A stretch of DNA of 13,438 nt from Gallionellaceae bacterium (GCA_030690855.1 JAUYFR010000251.1:1-13438), one strand, 5' to 3'; positions 1-7,949 are shown, numbered from the stretch's first letter. Translations and numbers: made by a program. The notes: generated by a model from the letters alone, not told the origin.

Positions 1-83
1 AGATTGAGTTCAAAGTATTCAATGCGGATGAGCCAGAAATGGAAGCTGAATACCATACTGTGTTTAATGGCCCCAAACGTTAA
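1..83 (+). CDS. ccoG: CcoG C-terminus (cbb3 oxidase assembly protein), partial
   Basis: Only the last 26 codons and the stop are present, read from base 3; the start lies outside the window. The peptide ends in VFNGPKR, which resembles the end of the immunoglobulin-like C-terminal domain of CcoG/RdxA/FixG proteins, where a short F-x-GP motif near the terminus is common. CcoG is a membrane polyferredoxin that helps reduce copper during assembly of cbb3-type cytochrome c oxidase. The assignment rests mostly on context: the next three genes are clearly ccoH, ccoI and ccoS, and ccoG normally comes first in that order. The gap to ccoH is 27 bases, which fits one transcript. Confidence 0.75.
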   Translation, partial: IEFKVFNADEPEMEAEYHTVFNGPKR

Positions 84-110
84 TCCTATCCAACCACTTA
101 GAGAGAAAAA

Positions 111-662
111 ATGATTTCGCAAAAAAATAAAGGTTGGCGTAACCCTTGGGTTGCAGGACTAATTCTGATTGTTCTTGCGGGAATATTGGTCAACATGCGC
201 ATGTTGTGGAATGTGATGCAGCATCCAACGCGCTTGTTGGATGAAAATTACAACGTTAAAAAACATAACCAATACGATGCAAATTGGGTAAAGCAGCAGG
301 CTGAGCGCTCTACGCTGGGTTGGCAGGCGAAGATACATTCTCCGAGCAGATTGCCTAACGATAGTATGGCAATGGAGGGCGCAGCACGGTTTATTTTGAT
401 TGCTAATCCAGCCTTGCTCCAGTTTGAATTGAATGACAATGCAAATAAGCCTGTGCAGGGGGGGAAAGTGCAAATTCAAGCGCAATGGCCGGGTGACCCC
501 AAATTTGATACCGCGATTACTTTGAACGAAATGTCGGCTGGACGTTATGAAGGTAGTCTGAATTTTCCGCGTCCCGGCAATTGGGATATGCTCATCAAGG
601 TGGAGCAGGAAGGTCGCGTTTTTGAAATGGAGCAGAAGGTCTTTGTTTCCGTACCTAAATAA
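111..662 (+). CDS. ccoH: CcoH/FixH-family cbb3 oxidase assembly protein
   Basis: The 183-residue protein has one N-terminal membrane segment (about residues 12-33). A periplasmic domain follows, beginning with the DENYNVKKHNQYDANW region typical of the FixH family (PF05751). Later it has the family's beta-rich part, with W-P-G-D-P near the middle and a G-x-W-D near the end. CcoH is a single-span protein needed for stable assembly of the cbb3 oxidase subunits. The ATG is preceded by a purine-rich AGAGAGAAAA stretch that can serve as ribosome-binding site. The length is typical of the family. It lies between ccoG and ccoI, with 17 bases to the latter, so it is almost certainly part of a ccoGHIS operon. 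Confidence 0.9.
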   Translation: MISQKNKGWRNPWVAGLILIVLAGILVNMRMLWNVMQHPTRLLDENYNVKKHNQYDANWVKQQAERSTLGWQAKIHSPSRLPNDSMAMEGAARFILIANPALLQFELNDNANKPVQGGKVQIQAQWPGDPKFDTAITLNEMSAGRYEGSLNFPRPGNWDMLIKVEQEGRVFEMEQKVFVSVPK

Positions 663-679
663 ATTTAGCGGCACATCAC

Positions 680-3148
680 ATGCAAGAAACTAAAGACGAT
701 CACCTCGCGCATGCGGGGTGTTTTCATTGCGGACTAGAGATCGCACCTGGGGATGATTTTCATAGTCAGCTCGCTGGTGCGCAACGTCAATTTTGTTGCT
801 TCGCTTGTAAGTCTGTGTGCGAAGCAATCTATGATGCTGGCTTAGAGGGCTACTACAAGCGCACACCAGAAGGTGTTTTGCTTGCACCGCCGCCAGTGCC
901 ACCCAAAGATGTTGAAATGTATGACCTAGTGGACGTGCAGCAAGAGTTTGTGAATACGCGCGGAGAAATGCTTGATGCGCATTTGCTGGTTGAGGGTATT
1001 CATTGTGCGGCCTGTGTTTGGCTCATTGAGCGCGGCATGATGCGAATTCCCGGCGTGCACTCGGCCAATGTTAACTTGGCGGGCAAGCGATTACACATTC
1101 GCTGGAACGGCGAAAAAGTAAAGTTATCCAATATAATCAAAGAGTTATCAAAAGTTGGTTACTCCGGCGTGCCTTACGATCCTGAGACGGCTGAAGGAGC
1201 GATGAAGCGGGCTAATCGCGCGATGTTATTCCGTCTGTTCTTCGCCGGTTTCGCCATGATGAATCTCACCTTGATTTCGATTGCACTTTACAGCGGTGCA
1301 GGTGAAGGCCAATTTCGAGGATTCTTCCATTGGATGGGCTGCGCACTGGCAACGCCAACTTTGCTGTATTCCGGCTTCCCATTTTTTAAGGGGGCATGGA
1401 GTGGTTTGCGCAATATGCGTTTGACGATGGATTTGCCGATCTCAATTGGTTTGACGGTGACTTATATCTATTCTGTCTATGTCACCGTGGATGTTGGGAA
1501 CCCCGGTGAAGTCTATTTTGATACCGTTACCAATCTCACTTTTGTTATTTTGATCGGACGCTATCTGGAGGGCATGTTCCGTCACCAAGCGGTGGCGGCT
1601 ACCAATCGACTAATGGAGTTGCAGCCACGCGTGGCAACATTGCTACAAGACGGTATTGAGAAAATGACCTCGATCCGTGCAGTGAAAGTGGGTGACCGCG
1701 CCTTAGTTAAGCCGGGTAGCAAAATTCCGATGGACGGTGTGGTGATCGAAGGTTACAGCTCGGTGGATGAGTCGATGTTAAGCGGTGAGTCGATGCCGGT
1801 GAGCAAGCATGTGGGCGATCATGTGGCGGCGGGGACGATCAATGGGGGCGGCATGTTGGTGATGGAAGTGCAGGCCGCGATGCAAGATTCGGCGCTTTCA
1901 AAAATTATTCGTTTAGTGGAAGAGGCGCAAACCTCCAAAGCGCCGATTCAACGCATCGCCGACAGTATCGTGCCGTGGTTTGTATTGACGACATTGATCT
2001 GTGCGACCACCACTTATTTTATTTGGTCTGGCAATTTTGAATTCGCCTTAATGGCGGCCACCTCTGTATTAATTATCACTTGCCCTTGCGCGTTAGGCAT
2101 GGCGACGCCGATGTCGATTGCCGTTGCCTCAGGCTTAGGCGCAAAGCACGGCATTCTGGTGAAGAATGGTGAGGTGCTCGAAACACTATCTAAGGTAACG
2201 CATTTCGTCTTTGATAAAACCGGCACGCTGACCGAAGGCAAGATGCGTATGGAGCGCAGCATCGTTGCGAGCGGACAAGATGCGACGGCGATATTAGGAA
2301 TTGCAGCAGCAATTGAGCGGTTTTCTGAACACAGCGTTGCGCACGCCATTGTGAATGCCGCAGATGAACAGCGTTTGGGTCATCGCAACGAAGTGGTGCA
2401 GCACTTCTTGGCATTGCCCGGTGCGGGTGTGCAAGCAGAACTAAACGGCCAGCGAATTTTACTCGGTACACTCGATTGGTTGCGTCGTGAGCAAGTACAG
2501 ATAAGTGAAGCGTTGCAAGCACAACTGAGAGAATTAGAAGAGCAAGCAAAAACCTGTGTGCATTGCGCGGTAGCAGGTCAGCATGTCGCGATGTTTGTGT
2601 TGGCTGATACGCTACGTGCCGATGCACAAGGCTTGGTCAATGCTTTGCGTGCAGCAGGTATCAATATGACTTTGCTCAGTGGTGACCGCAAACCGGTAGC
2701 CGAAGCCATTGCACGTCAATTAGGTGGCATGAAAGTCATCGCTGAAGTGATGCCGCAAGACAAAGATAGCGTCATTCAACAGTTACAACAAAACGGTGAG
2801 TGCGTGGCGATGGTGGGCGATGGCGTGAATGATGCGCCGGCACTGATACGTGCCAATGTGGGCATCGCGTTAGGTTCTGGCACCGATGTCTCTGTTGAAA
2901 GCGCGGATATTGTGCTGATGCAAAATGAACTGGATAAAGTGCGTTTAGCCACATTGCTTTCACGCCGCACCTTGCGCACCATCAAGCAAAATATTGGACT
3001 GTCTTTTATTTATAACATCATCATGGTGCCGCTGGCGATGATGGGGCACGTTACTCCGTTGGTTGCCGCGATTTCAATGCCAATCAGCTCGCTGTTGGTG
3101 ATCGGCAATGCGGCGCGTATCCGTAACCTCTTTAAGGGAAAAACATAA
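680..3148 (+). CDS. ccoI: CcoI/FixI copper-type P1B ATPase
   Basis: This is a copper-translocating P-type ATPase of 822 residues that exports copper for maturation of cbb3 oxidase. The N-terminus carries the Cys-rich metal-binding domain seen in FixI/CcoI (C14-x2-C17 and a following C-C-x2-C cluster). A heavy-metal-associated domain follows with HCAAC (C109 and C112). The transmembrane metal site is C468-P-C470. The actuator loop reads SGES, the phosphorylated aspartate is D512 in DKTGT, and the hinge is GDGVND around residues 713-718. In the nucleotide-binding domain the usual HP pair reads H551-S552, so the proline is replaced while the nucleotide-contacting histidine is kept. No strong Shine-Dalgarno is visible before the ATG. 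The stop overlaps the ccoS start by one base (TAATG), which suggests translational coupling. Confidence 0.95.
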   Translation: MQETKDDHLAHAGCFHCGLEIAPGDDFHSQLAGAQRQFCCFACKSVCEAIYDAGLEGYYKRTPEGVLLAPPPVPPKDVEMYDLVDVQQEFVNTRGEMLDAHLLVEGIHCAACVWLIERGMMRIPGVHSANVNLAGKRLHIRWNGEKVKLSNIIKELSKVGYSGVPYDPETAEGAMKRANRAMLFRLFFAGFAMMNLTLISIALYSGAGEGQFRGFFHWMGCALATPTLLYSGFPFFKGAWSGLRNMRLTMDLPISIGLTVTYIYSVYVTVDVGNPGEVYFDTVTNLTFVILIGRYLEGMFRHQAVAATNRLMELQPRVATLLQDGIEKMTSIRAVKVGDRALVKPGSKIPMDGVVIEGYSSVDESMLSGESMPVSKHVGDHVAAGTINGGGMLVMEVQAAMQDSALSKIIRLVEEAQTSKAPIQRIADSIVPWFVLTTLICATTTYFIWSGNFEFALMAATSVLIITCPCALGMATPMSIAVASGLGAKHGILVKNGEVLETLSKVTHFVFDKTGTLTEGKMRMERSIVASGQDATAILGIAAAIERFSEHSVAHAIVNAADEQRLGHRNEVVQHFLALPGAGVQAELNGQRILLGTLDWLRREQVQISEALQAQLRELEEQAKTCVHCAVAGQHVAMFVLADTLRADAQGLVNALRAAGINMTLLSGDRKPVAEAIARQLGGMKVIAEVMPQDKDSVIQQLQQNGECVAMVGDGVNDAPALIRANVGIALGSGTDVSVESADIVLMQNELDKVRLATLLSRRTLRTIKQNIGLSFIYNIIMVPLAMMGHVTPLVAAISMPISSLLVIGNAARIRNLFKGKT

Positions 3149-3351
3149 TGGACGTTATTTACAGCCTGATTCCGGGCATGACATTTTTTGGATTAATTTT
3201 TGTCGGCATTCTTATTTGGGCGGTAAAGCACGGGCAATATGAAGACATGGAAGGCAATGCTAGCCGCATTTTGTTAGATGACGATGAGGATGCGATGTTG
3301 CGCGACGATGATAAGCCTAGCGCGAAAAAAGAATCTGATCGTACTAATTGA
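3148..3351 (+). CDS. ccoS: CcoS, small cbb3 oxidase maturation protein
   Basis: The 67-residue protein has one membrane segment (about residues 8-26), directly followed by WAVKHGQYEDMEG. This matches the CcoS pattern W-A-x3-G-Q-[FY]-[DE]-D-[LM]-E-G, and an acidic tail with a DDDED run follows. CcoS is needed for insertion of haem and copper cofactors into the cbb3 oxidase core subunit. It starts one base inside the end of ccoI. The C-terminal 25 residues are highly charged and probably disordered in the cytoplasm. It closes the recognisable cco assembly cluster. Confidence 0.93.
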   Translation: MDVIYSLIPGMTFFGLIFVGILIWAVKHGQYEDMEGNASRILLDDDEDAMLRDDDKPSAKKESDRTN

Positions 3352-3371
3352 TGGATGACTGATTATTTAAG

Positions 3372-4457
3372 ATGAGCCAATACCTTATAGATATTCCCTA
3401 TTTTTCTGATCCGACTCTGCCTAGAGTGGTATTGATCTTGGCACTTGTTGTGGTGATTAATCTGGGGATTCGATTTTTATTATATCGGCTTGAGCGGGCT
3501 GCCAAGCTGTCTGAGACCATTTGGGATGATGCGTTAATTGAAGCTGCTCATCGGCCGGTATTGGTGCTGTCTTGGGTGATCGGGCTAGCCTATGCCGCGC
3601 GCGTCATTCATCAAGAAAAAAACGTGTTTATTTTGGAGCATGCCTATCTCGTGCGCGACATCGCGCTGATCGCCTGTGGCGCTTGGTTCCTATTTAGGTT
3701 GATCAATAGCGTTGCTGACAATATTGTTGACATGCACGCAAAGAAAAAAGAGCTGGTTGACCGAACCACCATTGATGCGCTGAGTAAGTTAGGGCGCTTT
3801 GCAGTGATTGTTATATCCCTTCTCATGGTGATGCAGGTGATGGGCTTTAGTGTTTCTGGCGTACTTGCGTTTGGTGGATTAGGGGGTATTGCAGTCGGTT
3901 TCGCTGCTAAAGATTTGCTCGCGAATTTTTTTGGCGGATTGACGATCTACATGGATAGACCGTTTGTTGTGGGTGAATCTATTCGTTCAGCAGAGAAAGC
4001 GATCGAAGGCGAGGTTGAGCATATTGGCTGGCGCTTAACGCGAATCCGTAGTCTCAATAAGAGTGCTATTTATGTGCCCAATGCGCTATTTACCACCATT
4101 GTGGTTGAAAACATTACGCGCATTACTCATCGTCGAATCAATGAGACGATCGGCTTGCGATATGTAGATATGACTGCAGTTGCGGCGATTGTGAGCGATA
4201 TAAAAGCAATGCTTAGCGATCATCCATCAATCGATAATGCAGAAAGAAATAGCGTAAATTTTGACCGGTTTGCAGACTCTTCGTTAAGTATTTTAATTAC
4301 GGCCTTTACGGAGCCTTTAGATGTTCCGCGTTTCGCCGATTTGAAGCAGAGAGTCTTGTTGCAGGTGGCTGACATTGTTGCGCAGCACGGCGCCGAAATG
4401 GCATTTCCTACCCAAACCGTACTGCTCGAAAATGCACTTCATATTCCAGCAAATTAA
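3372..4457 (+). CDS. MscS-family mechanosensitive ion channel
   Basis: This 361-residue inner-membrane protein has several N-terminal hydrophobic segments (around residues 15-36, 55-75, 92-112 and 135-155). The glycine- and alanine-rich pore helix follows at about residues 158-190 (GGLGGIAVGFAAKDLLANFF), the hallmark of MscS channels. After it come the beta-domain signature DRPFVVGESI and the PNALF segment, then a C-terminal alpha/beta domain. Such channels open under membrane tension and release solutes during hypo-osmotic shock. It is longer than E. coli MscS (286 residues), with extra N-terminal membrane segments, so it belongs to a larger subclass. It lies 20 bases after ccoS and may be read from the cco operon. 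Its stop overlaps the stop of the convergent gene on the other strand. Confidence 0.88.
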   Translation: MSQYLIDIPYFSDPTLPRVVLILALVVVINLGIRFLLYRLERAAKLSETIWDDALIEAAHRPVLVLSWVIGLAYAARVIHQEKNVFILEHAYLVRDIALIACGAWFLFRLINSVADNIVDMHAKKKELVDRTTIDALSKLGRFAVIVISLLMVMQVMGFSVSGVLAFGGLGGIAVGFAAKDLLANFFGGLTIYMDRPFVVGESIRSAEKAIEGEVEHIGWRLTRIRSLNKSAIYVPNALFTTIVVENITRITHRRINETIGLRYVDMTAVAAIVSDIKAMLSDHPSIDNAERNSVNFDRFADSSLSILITAFTEPLDVPRFADLKQRVLLQVADIVAQHGAEMAFPTQTVLLENALHIPAN

Positions 4458-5125
4458 TGCAGTACCTCACCTTGCGACAGTAAAGGCGCACGCAACAATT
4501 CAAAATCTTTTGGCGACACATATTGCAGTAAAGGTTTCTCTCCATCGCCAAGCGTGACGTCTAAACCGTGCTGTGGATAAAGCCAATGCACGGCGCCAGA
4601 TTTAGTCTCTCGTACGCGTTCTGCGGGCACGCCGAAACGTTTACTGAAAATTGCCTCTTCCAGTCGAGCGGTAGGTAGATAAGTAATGCTGTAAATAGGT
4701 AATTGGCGCACTCGAACCAAATCGTCAGCCGCGAGCGTAATGCGCTTACCACTTGGGGTGTTGTTAATGCGCAGCCCACGCTTAAACATCCCTTCGATTT
4801 CATCAGCAGGAATTGTCACGGTGAAAACAAATTTTGCTTTCAGCCCATTGAGATTAAGCTCGTCAAAAAAAGCTTCGACCAACATTTTCCCTTCCGTTGA
4901 TTTGAATAAACTCACTTCGGTTTTTTCTTTAAAAACCTTTTCAGCCTGATCAAGCGAGCTTTCTCCCAAGGTAATTCCAAATACGCGAGAGCTATTGGGG
5001 GACGGATGCGTAATCTTCCACGGCAGCGTGTCTGGCGTGTCAGTAGGGGTAGAAGGGATCATCAAAAGTGCAGAGATGGCTACGGCCGCTAGCGCAAAAA
5101 CGGCGAGAATTATTTTTTTATCCAT
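4454..5125 (-). CDS. Membrane-anchored protein of unknown function
   Basis: I do not recognise this 223-residue protein. It has a short basic start (MDKK) and one hydrophobic segment (about residues 5-22), followed by a Pro/Thr-rich linker. That pattern fits an uncleaved anchor or a signal peptide, with the rest in the periplasm. The soluble part begins with VFGITLGESSLDQAEKVF, a pattern seen in proteins that compare sequence-encoded offsets or small periplasmic folds. It ends with a conserved-looking segment containing WLYPQHGLDVTL. There are no cysteines and no obvious catalytic triad. The gene starts 6 bases after the stop of the preceding small membrane protein, with a GGAAG sequence inside the end of that gene, so the two are almost certainly co-transcribed and may act together. 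Its 3' end overlaps the mscS stop. Confidence 0.75.
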   Translation of the reverse strand: MDKKIILAVFALAAVAISALLMIPSTPTDTPDTLPWKITHPSPNSSRVFGITLGESSLDQAEKVFKEKTEVSLFKSTEGKMLVEAFFDELNLNGLKAKFVFTVTIPADEIEGMFKRGLRINNTPSGKRITLAADDLVRVRQLPIYSITYLPTARLEEAIFSKRFGVPAERVRETKSGAVHWLYPQHGLDVTLGDGEKPLLQYVSPKDFELLRAPLLSQGEVLH

Positions 5126-5131
5126 GACTAA

Positions 5132-5638
5132 TTAAGCTTCCGTTGATGCAGGGTGTAAGGCGATTGCAGCGGCGGGAATTTTGCCTGATTTGCATTGATG
5201 AGATGCGTCGTACTCCATGACCACTAAGGTTAACAGCGCGACCATGAACGGCAGTTGGCCAATACCAAAGGCAAGCGAGTAACTGGCAATTTTGCTGACG
5301 CCTAATTGTGGGCCACCAAAAAACATGAGTGCGGTAAATGAGCCTGTGATCATAAATAAAACTAAAAATAAACGCGCACGCTTTGCGGCGAGCAACATGT
5401 GGCAACGCACAAACCAAGAGGGTTCATTGGCGATTGCTTGGCTCGCTTTAATCAATACATAGCCCAGTAAGAAGATAGAAATTGCCGGAATGAGTGCAAG
5501 CGACATGTTGTTGGTTTGTTTCATCATGCCGATTGACAGCACAAATAAAAAGACATGCACCACGATAAAGTCAAACAATAAAATCGAATGCAATTTATCG
5601 GCACGGTTAATTTCTGCTGAGCTTACTGGAGAGTCCAT
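5132..5638 (-). CDS. Four-helix membrane protein of unknown function
   Basis: I do not recognise this 168-residue protein. The ATG at 5638 was preferred over a longer reading starting at 5770, because AAGGAAA stands five bases upstream and the longer version would overlap the end of fnr. About four hydrophobic segments are visible, at roughly residues 18-38, 45-65, 88-108 and 118-141. A short charged loop with H-M-L-L-A-A-K-R-A-R lies between the second and third. The polar tail is short. No haem- or metal-binding motif is evident. It sits 46 bases downstream of fnr on the same strand and 6 bases before the membrane-anchored protein at 4454-5125. It is therefore likely part of an fnr-led transcript or of a two-gene unit with that partner. 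Confidence 0.78.
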   Translation of the reverse strand: MDSPVSSAEINRADKLHSILLFDFIVVHVFLFVLSIGMMKQTNNMSLALIPAISIFLLGYVLIKASQAIANEPSWFVRCHMLLAAKRARLFLVLFMITGSFTALMFFGGPQLGVSKIASYSLAFGIGQLPFMVALLTLVVMEYDASHQCKSGKIPAAAIALHPASTEA

Positions 5639-5643
5639 ATTGA

Positions 5644-5650
5644 TTTCCTT
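5644..5650 (-). promoter_or_regulatory. Ribosome-binding site deciding the start at 5638
   Basis: On the minus strand these bases read AAGGAAA, five bases before the ATG at 5638. It is a good Shine-Dalgarno match. It supports the short form of the membrane protein over a 212-residue form that would begin within the fnr coding region. Confidence 0.7.
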
Positions 5651-5684
5651 ATTTAAAAAACAATTTAAAAGTGGCTGCTGATCG

Positions 5685-6446
5685 CTACAAGGGAACACCC
5701 CTCTCTTGCCCAACCAACCGGCGCAAATGGGGTAAATCGAGTAATTCAATTGATTTGTTATTGACTTCAATGAGCTTGTTTTCTTGAAAATAAGACAGTG
5801 TTCGGCTGATGGTTTCTAATTTTAAGCCAAGATAGCTACCGATTTCTTGTCTAGTCATGCGCAAGCGAAAAGCGGTGGAAGAGTAGCCGCGTGCGGCAAA
5901 GCGTTGCGAGAGATTTAGCAAAAAGGCGGCGAGCCGCTCTTCTGCGCGCATTGAGCCGAGCAACAGCATGATGCCTTGATCACGCACAATCTCACGGCTC
6001 ATAATTTTGTGCAGATGCCGTTGCAGGGTAGGTAGCTGGCGGCTGAGCTCTTCGAGCTTGTCAAAGGGCAGCTCGCAAATTTCACTATCCTCTAGCGCCA
6101 CCGCATCACAAGAATGTATGTCAGTGCTGATTGCGTCTAGGCCGATAATTTCGCCAGGCATCTGGAAGCCGGTCACCTGCTCGCGGCCATCTTCGTGTAA
6201 CACCTGTGTTTTAAAGAATCCGGTGCGTATGGCGTATAAAGATTCAAATTTTGAGCCGCTACGGTACAGGTAATCACCGCGCCGATAGGCACGCTTAATA
6301 CTGGTGAGCTGGTCGAGTTGGCGTACCTCATCCGCAGTGAAATCTGCGGGGAGACAAAACTCGCGCAGATTACAACTGGAGCAAGCGATTTGAGTTGAGG
6401 CGTTAGAAACGGCTTTTTGCACTTTATTTTTATATGGGTATTGCAT
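5685..6446 (-). CDS. fnr: FNR-type oxygen-sensing transcription regulator
   Basis: This is a CRP/FNR-family regulator of 253 residues. The N-terminal cluster reads C22-x2-C25-x5-C31, and a fourth cysteine, C113, lies in the sensory domain. Together they match the four ligands of the oxygen-labile [4Fe-4S] cluster of E. coli FNR (C20, C23, C29, C122). The cyclic-nucleotide-like beta roll runs to about residue 135 and the dimer helix follows. The winged helix-turn-helix begins at MTRQEIGSYLG, and its recognition helix carries E-T-I-S-R, the E-x2-S-R pattern used to read TTGATnnnnATCAA sites. I chose ATG 6446. A reading from 6563 would run through the hemN start and the FNR box. The GAGG before the ATG is abutting rather than well spaced, so the exact start is less sure than the identity. 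It is divergent from hemN. Confidence 0.93.
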   Translation of the reverse strand: MQYPYKNKVQKAVSNASTQIACSSCNLREFCLPADFTADEVRQLDQLTSIKRAYRRGDYLYRSGSKFESLYAIRTGFFKTQVLHEDGREQVTGFQMPGEIIGLDAISTDIHSCDAVALEDSEICELPFDKLEELSRQLPTLQRHLHKIMSREIVRDQGIMLLLGSMRAEERLAAFLLNLSQRFAARGYSSTAFRLRMTRQEIGSYLGLKLETISRTLSYFQENKLIEVNNKSIELLDLPHLRRLVGQERGVPL

Positions 6447-6458
6447 CCTCGGGGTGCG

Positions 6459-6487
6459 AATATGACATGGATTTTGACCTATATCAA
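6459..6487 (-). promoter_or_regulatory. Predicted fnr promoter overlapping the FNR box
   Basis: On the minus strand TTGATA (6487-6482) can act as -35. After a 17-base spacer, CATATT (6464-6459) can act as -10. Transcription would start around 6452, leaving a leader of only several bases before the fnr ATG. The -35 overlaps the FNR box, so bound FNR would be expected to repress its own gene. The match is moderate and this is a prediction. Confidence 0.4.
6474..6487. promoter_or_regulatory. FNR-binding site (FNR box)
   Basis: The 14 bases read TTGAC-CTAT-ATCAA, matching the FNR consensus TTGATnnnnATCAA with a single mismatch. The box lies in the divergent gap between an FNR-type gene and hemN, a well-known FNR target. 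Its centre (between 6480 and 6481) falls at -41.5 from a predicted hemN start at 6522, the position at which FNR activates class II promoters. Confidence 0.75.
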
Positions 6488-6510
6488 ACGCATTTTTAAC
6501 TCCGCTGGCA

Positions 6511-6522
6511 TAGTATGCCGAT
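6511..6522 (+). promoter_or_regulatory. Predicted -10 and start of the FNR-dependent hemN promoter
   Basis: TAGTAT at 6511-6516 matches four of six positions of the -10 consensus. A transcription start near 6522 would put the upstream FNR box at -41.5 and leave a leader of about 21 bases before the hemN ATG. No good -35 is present, which is usual for FNR-activated class II promoters. Confidence 0.5.
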
Positions 6523-6542
6523 TCGAATAAATTGGAATCGAC

Positions 6543-7949
6543 ATGAGCAAAAATTCTGAGCAAGTAGCGGGAAATGTGGAAGTTGATTTGGAACTGATTC
6601 GTCGGCTGGATAAAAATGGCCCGCGTTATACGTCATACCCCACGGCAGACCGCTTTGTAGAGGCCTTCAACGCGGAAACATACGCGACTTGGCTAAGTAA
6701 ACGGGAGATTGGCGGCATTAGTCGTCCGCTATCTCTGTACGTTCACATCCCATTTTGTAACACGCTGTGCTTTTATTGTGCTTGTAACAAAGTCATTACC
6801 AAAGATTTTAGTAAGGCAGCAGAGTACGTTCGTTATGTCACCAAGGAGCTGGAAATGCAGGCCGCACTTTTGGGTAATGAGCGTCGAGTCGAACAATTGC
6901 ATTTTGGAGGTGGCACGCCCACTTTTTTAAGTAATGATGAGATTCGTGAACTGATGGGCGCGATACGTCAGAATTTCCAACTAATTGAAAATGGCGAATA
7001 CTCCATTGAAATTGACCCGCGCAAAGTGAGCGATGAAACTGTTGCGTTGCTCGGTGAGATGGGCTTTAACCGCATCAGTATTGGCGTGCAGGATTTTGAT
7101 CCTGAGGTGCAAAAGGCCGTCAACCGTATTCAGAGCGAAGCTGAGACGCTGCAAGTGATTAAGGCGGCGCGAGCGAATGGTTTTAAGTCAGTCAGCATTG
7201 ATTTGATTTACGGATTGCCGAAACAAAACCTAGCGGGCTTCAAGGCGACTTTAGATAAGGTGATTGCGGCGGGGGCAGATCGATTGTCGATTTACAACTA
7301 CGCTCACATGCCGACCTTGTTCAAGCCGCAGCGTCGTATTCATGAAGAAGAGCTACCAGCGCCACAATTGAAATTAGATATTCTGAATCTGGCGGTGAAA
7401 ACCTTAACGGATGCAGGCTATGTTTATATCGGTATGGATCACTTCGCTAAACCGGAAGATGAGTTAGCGGTGGCGCAACGCCAAGGCAGGCTGCATCGCA
7501 ATTTTCAAGGCTACTCAACCCATTCCGATTGCGATTTGGTGGCGGTTGGGGTGAGTGCGATAGGGAAAATTGGTCCAACCTATAATCAAAACTTCCGTGA
7601 ATTAGAGGATTATTACGATGCTTTGGATCGGGATACTCTGCCGATTATGCGCGGGATGGAGTTGAATGCCGATGATCTGGTGCGACGAGCCATCATCCAA
7701 GCCTTGATGTGTCATTTTGAAATATCGAAAGAATCTTTCGATATCGCTTACCTCATTAGCTTTGATAATTATTTTATGACCGAACTCAAAGAGTTGGCTG
7801 AATATGAAAGAGAGGGTTTGCTAACCATCTCGCCGCAGTGGATTAGCGTCACCCCAAAGGGGCGCATGCTCATCCGTAATATCTGTATGGTTTTTGACAA
7901 ATATCTGCGCACCAAAAAGGAACATGCGCGCTATTCCAAGGTAATATAG
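6543..7949 (+). CDS. hemN: Oxygen-independent coproporphyrinogen III oxidase
   Basis: This 468-residue radical SAM enzyme oxidatively decarboxylates coproporphyrinogen III to protoporphyrinogen IX without oxygen, a step of haem synthesis. The [4Fe-4S] cluster motif is C72-x3-C76-x2-C79, followed by C81 in the YCACNK stretch typical of true HemN. The N-terminal substrate-binding stretch GPRYTSYPTADRF is present. So are the SAM-binding glycine motif HFGGGTP, the IEIDPR strand, and the GFNRISIGVQDFDP segment. The C-terminal HemN domain is complete and the length is close to E. coli HemN (457), which argues against an HemW-type paralogue. Only a weak GGA precedes the ATG. It is divergent from fnr with an FNR box between, so induction at low oxygen is likely. 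That suits the haem demand of the neighbouring cbb3 oxidase assembly genes. Confidence 0.95.
   Translation: MSKNSEQVAGNVEVDLELIRRLDKNGPRYTSYPTADRFVEAFNAETYATWLSKREIGGISRPLSLYVHIPFCNTLCFYCACNKVITKDFSKAAEYVRYVTKELEMQAALLGNERRVEQLHFGGGTPTFLSNDEIRELMGAIRQNFQLIENGEYSIEIDPRKVSDETVALLGEMGFNRISIGVQDFDPEVQKAVNRIQSEAETLQVIKAARANGFKSVSIDLIYGLPKQNLAGFKATLDKVIAAGADRLSIYNYAHMPTLFKPQRRIHEEELPAPQLKLDILNLAVKTLTDAGYVYIGMDHFAKPEDELAVAQRQGRLHRNFQGYSTHSDCDLVAVGVSAIGKIGPTYNQNFRELEDYYDALDRDTLPIMRGMELNADDLVRRAIIQALMCHFEISKESFDIAYLISFDNYFMTELKELAEYEREGLLTISPQWISVTPKGRMLIRNICMVFDKYLRTKKEHARYSKVI

Noticed and set aside
2014..2627. Minus-strand open frames inside ccoI.
   Set aside because: They are antisense shadows of a strongly conserved ATPase, with no ribosome-binding sites and no recognisable protein features.
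5639..5770. A longer form of the small membrane protein starting at 5770.
   Set aside because: It would overlap the fnr coding region, whereas ATG 5638 has a well-spaced AAGGAAA.
6447..6563. A longer fnr reading frame starting at 6563 (292 residues).
   Set aside because: It would extend over the FNR box and the hemN start codon, and its extra residues do not look like an FNR N-terminus. The Cys cluster position fits the 253-residue form.
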